The translations under genes were made by a program, and so were the position numbers. From JAMQKA01 sp033722415 (GTDB lineage Bacteria > Bacteroidota > Rhodothermia > Balneolales > Balneolaceae): a DNA stretch of 41,571 nt. Shown here piece after piece: positions 17,060 to 24,587 of this stretch. Numbering within the stretch: the stretch's first letter is position 1; each line of letters starts with the position of its first letter. The stretch is taken from the NCBI GenBank assembly GCA_033722415.1, contig JAWVZC010000001.1, forward strand, positions 1 through 41,571, read 5' to 3'. The notes under the pieces are model-generated. The model was not told the DNA's origin, searched no databases, and saw nothing but the letters and a program-made list of their open reading frames with translations.

Positions 17060-17437
17060 GACTTTTTGATACTGCGGCGGTCCCAGTTCGCTTCAACACT
17101 TTACAGAAAAGGCCTGAAGCGGTATCCTGAATCCCCTGATTGACAATGAAATACGACTTCCGGGCATATCGTTTTCCGGTTTGCCGACTGCTTAAATCTT
17201 TCCAGAAATTAGTTCTTTTTCACTACCGAACTTTACTACCAAATTTTTCCACTCTCTTTGCAGGGTCTGGTTCAATAATGCCACATAAACCGTTCCCCCC
17301 CCCTGCTGCCTCTTACCCCCCCGATCATTCATGGGGATTTCGCGTGGACAGAAAATGCAGGTATAGCGGCGCATCTGCTCAGCACTCACGGTACTTTCCG
17401 GTTCCGGCCATTCGGGTAACACGGGCAGCAGGAAGCT
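17060..17437 (-). promoter_or_regulatory. Leader/promoter region of the CIS operon
   Basis: This 378-bp gap separates the AraC-like gene from the first CIS gene, all on the minus strand, so the CIS promoter should be here. I cannot pick out a confident TTG/TAnnTTTG pair on the minus strand. The segment includes two poly-G tracts (read on the minus strand: G7 at 17322-17316 and G9 at 17303-17295). A possible GTG-started 76-codon frame (17422-17192) with a CxxC motif passes through both tracts, but it has no family match I know and no good ribosome site. I therefore treat it as unproven. Confidence 0.5.
17295..17322. repeat. Two homopolymer C/G tracts (C9 and C7)
   Basis: On the plus strand there are nine C at 17295-17303 and seven C at 17316-17322, 12 bases apart. 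Runs this long are rare in the rest of the window. They lie about 240-265 bp upstream of the first CIS gene start. Homopolymers of this length can slip during replication, so they could alter a promoter spacer or the frame of a small leader peptide. Confidence 0.9.
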
Positions 17438-17833
17438 TCAGGAGGGCTCAGGGACGTTGTTAAACCTCACCGCGAGTTTCTCCATTTTGGATTCAACTTT
17501 TTCTTCCGTCATCTGTTTTATGGCGGTGGGACAGCAACCCAGATGGTAATTGGTGAACTTGTTTAATCCTTTTTCATCCGGGATACCGTGCGTAATGGCA
17601 ATTTCGAAATTGCTTTTGGAGCCTTTGCGAAGCTCGTGTACAATACTCTTGACACGGGTATATTCCAACACTCGCTGCGGTCTGACGGTATAATGGCGCA
17701 GAAACTTTCTTGAAAACTTTTTGGGACTGTTATATCCCATCAGGTGAGCCCATTCAATGACACGTGCAACCTCATTAAGATTGGCTTTCAGCATATCTAC
17801 GGCTCTGGTAATTTTTACGACTTCTCCATGCAT
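17438..17833 (-). CDS. Small AraC-type HTH regulator without sensor domain
   Basis: A 131-aa protein made almost entirely of an AraC-like DNA-binding domain. The first helix-turn-helix with its hallmark second half is WAHLMGYNSPKKFSRKFLRHY followed by VRPQRVLEYTR. A weaker second copy follows (FEIAITHGIPDEKGLNKFTN, CCPTAIKQM). Standard AraC proteins have a further N-terminal sensor domain of about 150-200 residues, which is absent. The start at 17833 is well supported by an AGGAGG about 6 nt before the ATG. It lies directly upstream of the CIS operon in the same direction, so it is a candidate regulator of it. The order of the two HTH halves and the divergent second one are unusual. Confidence 0.8.
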   Translation of the reverse strand: MHGEVVKITRAVDMLKANLNEVARVIEWAHLMGYNSPKKFSRKFLRHYTVRPQRVLEYTRVKSIVHELRKGSKSNFEIAITHGIPDEKGLNKFTNYHLGCCPTAIKQMTEEKVESKMEKLAVRFNNVPEPS

Positions 17834-18301
17834 AGTTCTCCTCCTAAATTTATGGCTTTTCTCGACTAATAGTACTTCTGGTATCCGGAGTGGGTCGAAG
17901 AGGGTCCCGAGCTTTTTACCCTGAACGGCAGGTGTATGGTCGCGTGGTCAGGATATCAATCCCGTATTCCTAAACAGATCGGAGCGTAACTCCCGGTTTT
18001 CCAGTATATCTGATTTCCATACCTGGCCCGCTCTCTTCTCCATCCCTGAATAAACATTCACTTTATTTTTAAGAGAGTGTCAGCCCCAAAATGTTACATA
18101 TTTTATTTTTAACCAATTGATTTCCAGCAACTTGGACAAGGAGCGAAAAAAGAGGGGAACACGTTGCATATGTTAGTGCCCATTCGGAGGTGTGCGACAT
18201 CACCATGGCAGCCAACCCGGATTGTTAATCCAGACCGAAAACAGCGACACTGGCAGACCGATACATCGGTGATTGGAACGATAATTTTGTATAATATTGT
18301 A
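17834..18301. other. Non-coding spacer between regulator and tRNA genes
   Basis: About 470 bp without a credible gene on either strand. The end next to 17834 holds the Shine-Dalgarno of the AraC-like gene and presumably its promoter. The middle contains an AT-rich patch around 18060-18110. I see no RNA family, no clear terminator and no long repeat here. Confidence 0.5.
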
Positions 18302-18331
18302 TTGAATCTCTCATATTATTCCGTATATTTG
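18302..18331 (+). promoter_or_regulatory. Bacteroidota-type promoter for the tRNA genes
   Basis: A TTG at 18302-18304 is followed after 19 bases by TATATTTG at 18324-18331. This fits the Bacteroidota primary-sigma consensus TTG-N19-21-TAnnTTTG exactly. It points toward tRNA-His, which begins 81 nt downstream. The same bases also give a passable sigma70-like TTGAAT/TATATT pair. Confidence 0.5.
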
Positions 18332-18412
18332 GTGCCCTGAAAATCATGTCTCGCACGGAGATGTGATCAGAATGTTCCGAACACTCCCATTAAGGCGGGA
18401 ACTTGTTGAGAC

Positions 18413-18487
18413 GGAGCTCGTAGCTCAGTTGGTTAGAGCGCCAGGTTGTGGCCCTGGAGGCCGTGGGTTCGAATCCCATCGGGCTCC
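18413..18487 (+). tRNA. tRNA-His (GTG)
   Basis: The cloverleaf folds fully. The acceptor pairs GAGCTCG with CGGGCTC, the D-stem is GCTC/GAGC, the anticodon stem CCAGG/CCTGG holds the loop TTGTGGC (anticodon GTG), and the T-arm is GTGGG-TTCGAAT-CCCAT. A genome-encoded G at position -1 (18413) faces the discriminator C73 (18487), the identity pair of histidine tRNA. CCA is not encoded. Confidence 0.97.
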
Positions 18488-18510
18488 CTACTTTTCTGTT
18501 GAAAGTTGGA

Positions 18511-18566
18511 GGTTAAATGTTGAAAGGTTTTAGTAAAATTTAACCTGTAACTTTTAACATTTAACC
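18511..18566. repeat. Inverted repeat between the two tRNA genes
   Basis: Arms at 18511-18526 (GGTTAAATGTTGAAAG) and 18551-18566 (CTTTTAACATTTAACC) are complementary at 15 of 16 positions around a 24-base AT-rich loop. There is no T-tract straight after it, so it is not a classic terminator. It may be a processing signal in the tRNA precursor or a small palindromic repeat element. Confidence 0.75.
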
Positions 18567-18572
18567 CTTATT

Positions 18573-18645
18573 GCCGCGTTCGTCTAGGGGTTTAGGACGC
18601 CGCCCTTTCACGGCGGTAGCACGGGTTCGAATCCCGTACGCGGTA
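18573..18645 (+). tRNA. tRNA-Glu (TTC)
   Basis: A full cloverleaf. The acceptor pairs GCCGCGT with ACGCGGT (the first pair is G-U), the D-stem is GTCT/GGAC, the anticodon stem CCGCC/GGCGG holds the loop CTTTCAC (anticodon TTC), and the T-arm is ACGGG-TTCGAAT-CCCGT with discriminator A. CCA is not encoded. It lies 85 nt after tRNA-His, probably in the same transcript. Confidence 0.96.
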
Positions 18646-18649
18646 CAAG

Positions 18650-18690
18650 AGCCCTTGTAAGTCATTGACTTGCAAGGGCTTATTTTTTTT
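18650..18690 (+). terminator. Rho-independent terminator after the tRNA genes
   Basis: A 14-bp stem, AGCCCTTGTAAGTC (18650-18663) against GACTTGCAAGGGCT (18667-18680), closes a 3-base loop and is followed by TAT then a run of T (18683-18690). It begins 5 nt after tRNA-Glu and ends the tRNA transcript. Confidence 0.9.
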
Positions 18691-18942
18691 GGTAAAAAAT
18701 AGGTAATAAATTTCCTGTCATTTGACACTCTTAAAGAAAACTTAGAAATCTGCTCTCCCAACAAATTAATTGTTAGAAAAACTGATAGATTTGTGCGAAA
18801 TAGATGACATCTTAATTATTTTTGGTAAACAAATATCTTTCCATCCTATCTACGCTATTCATTAAGGATATAGTCATTTTTAATTATGGCAATTTTGCTA
18901 CCTCGGTAATATAGTACAACTTTTCAACTTCGAAATTAGTGG
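18691..18942. other. AT-rich spacer next to the IS21 remnant
   Basis: About 250 bp, AT-rich, with no gene. It probably contains the lost right end of the decayed IS21-type element, but I cannot identify a clear terminal inverted repeat. Confidence 0.4.
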
Positions 18943-19478
18943 TTAACAGTCATGGGTCAAATGTTGTTTTATACGAAGCGACATACCTTTTAGTTCCAAC
19001 CGATGAGAAGAGTACACCACCCGTTCCAGGATAGCTATCACTTTCCCGAGGAGTTTGTGCCAGTAGCCGTCAGGTTTGGCCCTTTAACCGCACTATAAAC
19101 AAACTAGCGGGTTTATAGCTGTACAGACACGCCTGGCCGCCGATGGCTTGGCCGAGCCAGCTTTTGCGGGTCCCAGCCGGACTGGAATCTGCTAAAGTTC
19201 AGGCTCAACAACCGTCCCATCAAGGACTCGACAAACCCCCGGTCGGGATGGTAGTAGATATCAGTGGCAGCCGCCTGCTGGCGGAACCCGTCCCACTTCA
19301 TCAAACCCGCAATTTTACGCTGCTGGCGGTCTTCCTATTCGGCGTCAATGCGGGTAGTTACTACCAATTTGAGGGTAAGGTTGCCGAAGGTGTTGTTACT
19401 TAGCGAATGTTGGTAGAGCTCGGCTATGGCTTTTAGACGCATTGTGTGCATTTTTTCTAAGATGTTATTAGGATTCAT
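18943..19478 (-). pseudogene. istB: istB remnant (IS21 ATPase helper)
   Basis: It starts with MNPNNILEKMHTMRLKAIAE (ATG at 19478), the typical IstB N-terminus. After a frameshift near 19335 it continues with FRQQAAATDIYYHPDRGFVE and LMGRLLSLNF, and in a third frame with a Walker A relic (PAGTRKSWLGQA). The central ATPase part, with Walker B and about 100 residues, is missing. The normal C-terminus reappears as ERVVYSSHRLELKGMSLRIK, with a stop at 18943. Intact IstB is about 250 aa and helps the IstA transposase choose targets; this copy cannot work. Confidence 0.8.
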
Positions 19479-20600
19479 CATGTAGTAATTGGGTTTAATG
19501 GTACTAGTCGACTCCACGAATATTGCCATGATCCGGAATGTGGTTTTACGGCGGCAGTTCCTTTGTTCTGCTTGATCAAAGTTGTTGGTTAGAATGTATG
19601 TAATGATACGAAAGCCTCCAGCCACGTGGCTACAGGCGGCCTCGACCAGTTCTGGCGGATATTGTTTGATCAGGGTCAGAATCCCCGGGCCTATATTGTA
19701 GCCGATCCCCGGATAATCGTACTGGCCAATCATCCGCCAGAAATAGCTTTCCGTATAGTTACTGATGTGGACAGCTCTTTTGGCAAACAAGGTAGGATTC
19801 CAGTCGTTGTAACCCGGGACACCATAGATGTCTCTATGGTGGTATATTTTTCGGCCGTTCAGCTGTATCTGTGGATGGCAATCCGCTCCCCGCCATAAAA
19901 TTATCCATCTCCTCGGCAATTTATTGCACATCCACGTGCCGGCCCACATAGAGGTGGAGCAAGCTGTTGTAGTTATTGTAGGTTCCAAAATAAATGTGGC
20001 TGACCTTCTGGACTTTGGCCTGTTTGTAGTGTTGAAGCCGGTACGAAGTTGGGGGTAGTGGATCAGGGCTGGCTGCTCTATCTCAAGGAATTGCTGACGG
20101 CGCCTGGTAGGCCAGTTGTGGAAGCGGTAATAGTTATATAAGGGGCGATATAGCTTTGTAAAGCTCGACCAGGTTGAAGAGCATCTGAATGGCCAATAAA
20201 TAATAAATTCGCTGGTATACCAGCTGGATGGCTCCTTCAACCAAGACTTTATCCTGCGATGAGAGACGTATTGGGTGTAGCGATACCCTTCTGTGCAGTC
20301 GGGGAAATAGCTTCTTCATACGGTTTGGACCCAACGGCCGGCTTACGGAGCTCGGCGGCGAAGGTGGGAAATATCTGCTAATAGCGCCCCCTATCCTTGG
20401 CGTCGGCCTCGGGAATAACCAAGCCAGTTCGGCCTATGAGAAAGCCTCTAGATGTTTGTAGTTGAGCTCATAGGCACCAAACGTAACTGTTGACGGTATT
20501 CTGAGACACGGCCAGTGCCAAGGCCAAGCGCTTCTTTGTTGCCAATCGCCTCACTCCTTGAACTGGTTCAGATATAATATCTGAACGCATAGCACTTCTG
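19479..20600 (-). pseudogene. istA: istA remnant (IS21 transposase)
   Basis: Fragments of an IS21 transposase lie in several frames. A frame at 20240-19335 joins the C-terminal IstA part (NRPKSRRSATFILEP, YHHRDIYGVPGYND, GPGILTLIKQYPPELVEAAC, then YYMMNPNN) directly to the start of istB, with no stop between them. This shows that the frame is a decay product and not a gene. Upstream pieces are HRRVSLHPIRLSSQDKVLVEG (about 20300) and an HTH piece ATKKRLALALAVSQNTVNSY (about 20550). The DDE active site cannot be assembled. The 5' limit is approximate. Confidence 0.75.
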
Positions 20601-20804
20601 TTAATTACCGGTAGCCACTATCTTTAATGGTTTTTTCGGCAGACCGATTGGTAAGCCCAGGTATTACCGGAGCGTTGCCACCAAGGTTTTTGAAAAAAGT
20701 GGGCTTTGTCTTTCGACCTCATAGCATCCACCACAAATCAAGAATTGGCCGTAAAACGGCCAAACTCAACTTTCGGAAGACATCGTAATCTTTTATGATC
20801 CTTT

Positions 20805-20824
20805 GAGGCTGTCCAAAAAGTCAT
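20805..20824. repeat. Left terminal inverted repeat of the IS1182-type element
   Basis: A 20-base end sequence identical to the reverse complement of 22511-22530. Confidence 0.95.
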
Positions 20825-20884
20825 AAATAAGAAGACAATAATTTGTACTATTGAGCTTCTTTTTAACATAAATACACTAATACT

Positions 20885-22484
20885 ATGGCGAAGCGGGTAT
20901 TTAAATCATACAATCAACAGCAACCGACCTTGCTGCCCCCCAGCCTTGATGAGTTGTTGCCGGAACACCACCAGGTACGCTTTATTAATGGGGTCATTGA
21001 TCGGCTGGATATCTCCGCGATTTTGCAGACCTATCCCGGGGGCGGGGCCAGCAGCTATCATCTCCGCTTGCTGCTTAAAATTCTGATCTACGGGTACGTG
21101 CAGCGTATCTACAGCAGTCGCAGGCTGGCCAAAGCCACCCGCGAGCAAATCCCGTTTATGTGGCTGGCGGCCGGAGCGGCCCCGGATTTTCGTACGATCA
21201 ACCACTTTCGCAGGCACCGTCTGCCGGGCGGCGGGGTTAAAGCTATTTTTACCCAGGTGATGGGATTGTTGGTCGAGCAGGGATTGGTCGACTTAACCGA
21301 ATATACCCTTGACGGGACGGTATTAGAGGCCAATGCCCGTCGGCACAGTGCCGTATGGGCCAAGAATGCCCAGCGGTATTACAGTAGTGCCACCGATCGT
21401 ATTGAGGCATTATTTGATGAGATTCAACAATTGGCGGATCTGGAAGATCAGCAGTATTGCGATAACGACCTGCCGGAGGTGAGCGAAGGGGCCGCGTGGA
21501 GCCCCGAGCAGATCCAGGCGGCCGCCGAGCGGACCAGCCAAGCCCTACGGGAACAGGCCGGGAAGCAAGAAGTTCCAGATAAGGATCTGAGCAAAGCCCA
21601 CACCCGGCTGCGTTGGATTACCGATCGGGAGCTGCCGAAGCTCAAAAAATATGAACAGCAGCAACGCATCCTGGGCGGGCGCAACAGTTACTCGACGACT
21701 GACCCCGACGCCACCTTCATGCGACTGAAGGACCAGTCCCCGTTCAACAAACTGCTGGCTCCGGGCTATAACCTGCAGATGGGCACCCAAAACCAATATA
21801 TTTTAGGCTACAGTCTTCACTCCAATGCGGCCGATAAAGTGAACATGGCCGATCACCTGGATCAGCTGGAGTTCCGGCCTGATTGGCTGTGCGCCGATGC
21901 CGGCTACGGCACGCTGGCCAACTTTGAGATGTTGGCCGAGCAGGGCATTACCGGCGTTGTAAAATCACCGACCAATTACGGTCGACCCAAAGCCTATAGC
22001 CGTTATGCGATGACCCGTGATCCGGCCACCGACAGCTACCGGTGTCCAGAGGGACGTGCTCTGGTGTTCAAAGAGCTGCGGTCCTACGTAATACGGCGAT
22101 GGAAAAACCGTTCCCGTGCGGCGCTACCAGAGCCTGGATTGCAGTGGATGCCCCGCCCAATCTAAGTGCACATGGAACGACAACAATCGAAGCATAACCA
22201 TTAATACCCGTCTGGAGCAATGGAAAGCGCTTATGCGCGAGCGGATGCAGAAGGGAAAGGGGCAGCGGCTGATGCGGAATCGAGGCGCCGAAATAGAAGC
22301 GGTCTTCGGACAACTAAAACAAAATGACCGGCTACGCCGGTTGGTCATGCGCGGCCGGCATATGGTCCACCTGGAGGTAGGGCTTAAGGCTATTGCACAT
22401 AATCTTCGCAAGATGGCCGCCGCTTTACTACTACCCAATATGCCTCGGATCGCTACTGCCAGCGATTATGCTCTGGCGGGATAA
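20885..22484 (+). pseudogene. IS1182-type transposase, one frameshift
   Basis: Two overlapping frames together make one transposase of about 530 aa. The first (20885-22165) has the N-terminal LDELLPEHHQVRFINGVID, the conserved PDFRTINHFRRHR, the TLDGTVLEANA core and WLCADAGYGT, the usual DDE pieces. The correct frame then shifts by +1 at about 22092-22100; a TAA at 22089-22091 bounds it on the left. The sequence goes on as GDGKTVPVRRYQSLDCSGCP and ends with EAVFGQLKQNDRLRRLVMRG (the E of DDE) and a TAA at 22482-22484. The Cys-rich CSGCPAQSKC motif is typical of IS1182. A single-base change is the simplest cause; programmed frameshifting is possible but unusual for this family. Confidence 0.85.
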
Positions 22485-22510
22485 TCCCATTATTCTGGAA
22501 AAAAATAATA

Positions 22511-22530
22511 ATGACTTTTTGGACAGCCTC
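22511..22530. repeat. Right terminal inverted repeat of the IS1182-type element
   Basis: A 20-base end sequence, the perfect complement of 20805-20824. It lies 26 bp after the transposase stop. Confidence 0.95.
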
Positions 22531-22532
22531 AA

Positions 22533-22990
22533 GTCGGTTTGTGGCTCGTGAAACCAATAAACCTTGTTTCATTACATCGACTTTAATCGAGCACTTTGTG
22601 ACACAACTTCAAGACCAGCTGATATCGGTCGGTAACCTCATCGGGCAACGTCAGGGGCATCTTTGTTTGCTTTGAGTGTCCAATGTTAGTGGTACCCCGA
22701 CAGTTTTAATCCATAAATTGATAGAATTGCTTGAGATTGAAACATGTCTCTTCGGTAATCCCCGGCAGCCACTGCATCAGTAGTAAAATTTTGTCTCGAT
22801 AGAAAAGGTATTGTTAGTTTTCAAAACGGTAGTATCCTCGTAGAAGGGCTACCGGTTAGCTTTTTTCTATGCAGGCCCGGCCAACCAGCTGGGTCAACAG
22901 AACTTAGGATCGATAAACCTCTCTAAGATGGGACCGAACATATCCCATTGTGATTGATCCCGATAGGTTAACAACATGGCAAGATTTATA
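22533..22990 (-). mobile_element. Unassigned insertion-sequence debris
   Basis: No intact gene is present. Minus-strand translation gives short transposase-like shreds: MLLTYRDQSQWDMFGPILE (from 22977, stop at 22894), LMQWLPGITEETCFNLKQFY (about 22780-22720) and MPLTLPDEVTDRYQLVLKLC (about 22655-22590). They resemble pieces of a DDE transposase, but I cannot name the family. The segment may continue the element interrupted by the IS1182-type insertion or be a third element. Confidence 0.35.
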
Positions 22991-23418
22991 ATATTGATAG
23001 ATAGATTCTCCCGAAAATCACGGGATTTTAAAAAACTTTTTCACAGAAAACACTTTTTTATTAAATCTAAAAAATTGTTTGGATTTTTAATAAACAAGTA
23101 GTAAAAAATAATATTATCGAATATTTTTCATTTATATTTCGTAAGATCCAATTTGACAAGTCAATAAAGAAGAAAATAGTTACTATATACAATAACGAAT
23201 ATATTATTTTAAAATAAAGCCGGACAAGACACTACCAAATATTGTTTTAGGACATTAAACCCTAAATTACGAGATAATACATCCGAGTTTCAAACTATCG
23301 AATAGAATAAATTCCCTACTGATTCTATTCTCTTACCTAATTATCCAATAGCTGGAGCGAAGATAGGAAATATTCAACTATAGACTAACAAACCGTATTA
23401 ATCAGAGAGCGTATATTA
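22991..23418. other. AT-rich intergenic spacer
   Basis: About 430 bp, strongly AT-rich, with many A and T runs and no plausible gene on either strand. It follows the stop of the last gene of the seven-gene cluster. I do not see a clean GC-rich terminator hairpin just after that stop (23419). Confidence 0.5.
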
Positions 23419-24555
23419 TCAATTAAATTTAACTACTTTAAATTTATTCTTTATGATACCCGTATCATCAAATGAAATCGGACCGGTAACTCCATTCACA
23501 TCCACAATTCCAAGTCCCTGTTGTATCTCAGTGCTTTTGTCTCCTTTTATTCTGATGCTTTCCAAAAGTGCGATGATCCCATCATACACATAGTAGGTAT
23601 ACCTCCCAGGCTGGTAACCATACCTGTATCGAAACTGCTTGCTGAAATTTTCCTCATGGGATGTATCCCACTGTTCTGACCGTATAGTAAATACAGGATG
23701 TAGGATGTCGGAAATCATCTTATTGTCCAGCTCCATGACCGGAAGGTAGTGAGGTAGTTGAATGCTAGAATCCTTGTACAGTTTGAACCAAGTGTTCCAT
23801 TCTTCAGAGCTGCCGAAAAACACGATGCACCCAGTATCCGATCCGGCCACCTGTGATAAAATCTCTTCAAAATCCAACTTGCCTGACCGGTTTGTTAATA
23901 CTGTTGGAGAAGGATAATTATTGCGTTCCACCTCCCGCAGGAATGCCCGGAGCATATAACGCTGATCATACGCATCGGAGGCAATTATGATCACCTTTTT
24001 GCTGTTTTGAACTGCGTAAATCTCATTGGCCATTACTGCTGCTTGCTGTCCAGCATGGGGCATCGTGCTGAAAAACCAAGGTATATTACTTCTGGAAAGA
24101 GTGGGATCCGGCGAATATACAGAGATAAATGGCACCCGCGCCTTGGTACAGACCTGCTCAACCAAGTGAGCACTGCGGCCATCCAGGAAGCCGAGAATTG
24201 CACTAACCCCATCCTCATAGATCAGGTTTACCGAGCGCTTGGAACCCGCCCCCCAGTGCCCCTCAATAGATTTTACAACCACTTTGACCTTTCTGCTCCG
24301 TATTCCACCCGAATCATTCACTTTGTCTACAAGCAGCTGCACGGCATCCGCAGCCTGTCTTGCAAGCTGGTTCTGAGCGGTGTCTACAGTTACGAGAAGA
24401 CCAATTTTTATCGGCTTGTCATCCTGTGAAGAAATGGAAGAACCGGCAACTAGGTTATTGGGCAGAAAAATATTGGACATACACAGCAGAACAGTAATTA
24501 GCAGGGGATAAGACTGATTCCACAGCCAATGCTCTTTGTAGTTTTTTCGATTCAT
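23419..24555 (-). CDS. Periplasmic binding protein, branched-chain amino-acid type (second copy)
   Basis: About 378 aa. A basic start (MNRKNYKEHWLWNQ) and hydrophobic stretch YPLLITVLLCMSNIFL serve as signal or anchor. A type I periplasmic binding fold follows: KIGLLVTVDTAQNQLARQAADAVQLLVD, GAGSKRSVNLIYEDGVSAILGFLDG, VPFISVYSPDPTLSR, then KKVIIIASDAYDQRYMLRAFLRE and the late YTYYVYDGIIALLESI. These are the landmarks of the LivJ/Peripla_BP_6 family. I use the ATG at 24555; a GTG at 24576 would add 7 residues. It is the last gene of the cluster, 32 nt after its paralogue. There is no permease or ATPase nearby, so transport is doubtful. The ligand is unknown. Confidence 0.85.
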   Translation of the reverse strand: MNRKNYKEHWLWNQSYPLLITVLLCMSNIFLPNNLVAGSSISSQDDKPIKIGLLVTVDTAQNQLARQAADAVQLLVDKVNDSGGIRSRKVKVVVKSIEGHWGAGSKRSVNLIYEDGVSAILGFLDGRSAHLVEQVCTKARVPFISVYSPDPTLSRSNIPWFFSTMPHAGQQAAVMANEIYAVQNSKKVIIIASDAYDQRYMLRAFLREVERNNYPSPTVLTNRSGKLDFEEILSQVAGSDTGCIVFFGSSEEWNTWFKLYKDSSIQLPHYLPVMELDNKMISDILHPVFTIRSEQWDTSHEENFSKQFRYRYGYQPGRYTYYVYDGIIALLESIRIKGDKSTEIQQGLGIVDVNGVTGPISFDDTGIIKNKFKVVKFN

Positions 24556-24587
24556 CGTTCCAGGTCCAATTCGCACTAGTTCATGAT

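Larger units (their letters stand above)
18943..20804 (-). mobile_element. Decayed IS21-family insertion sequence
   Basis: On the minus strand, broken remains of the IS21 gene pair istA then istB lie in the correct order. IstA pieces: a HTH-like block near 20550 (ALAVSQNTVNSYV), HRRVSLHPIRLSSQDKVLVE, RRQQFLEIEQPAL, and the C-terminal GILTLIKQYPPELVEAAC. IstB pieces: NILEKMHTMRLKAIAELYQ, YHPDRG, a damaged Walker A, and ERVVYSSHRLELKGMSLR at the end. Many frame changes and an internal deletion show it is inactive. A small hairpin GGCCGT-AAA-ACGGCC (20747-20761) lies near the presumed left end. The exact ends were not resolved, and the right-hand IS1182-type element is inserted next to or into it. 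Confidence 0.8.
20805..22530 (+). mobile_element. IS1182-type insertion sequence
   Basis: A 1726-bp element is bounded by perfect 20-bp inverted ends: GAGGCTGTCCAAAAAGTCAT at 20805-20824 and its complement at 22511-22530. The match extends 2 more bases outward (TT at 20803-20804, AA at 22531-22532). The GAGGCTGTC-type end and the transposase with an N-terminal MAKRVFKSYNQQQPTLLPPS fit the IS1182 family. I see no obvious target duplication. It is on the opposite strand to the surrounding genes and next to the decayed IS21 copy, so it is the younger insertion. Confidence 0.92.

Noticed and set aside
17192..17422. A GTG-started 76-codon frame with a CxxC motif in the CIS leader
   Set aside because: It has no good ribosome site or family match and runs through two homopolymers. 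I kept it only as a note in the leader.
19335..20240. A 301-codon minus-strand frame as an intact gene
   Set aside because: It joins the IstA C-terminus to the IstB N-terminus with internal frame changes, so it is decay of an IS21 element.
18413..23418. Integration island using a tRNA attachment site
   Set aside because: I found no integrase and no repeat of either tRNA 3' end in the flanking sequence.
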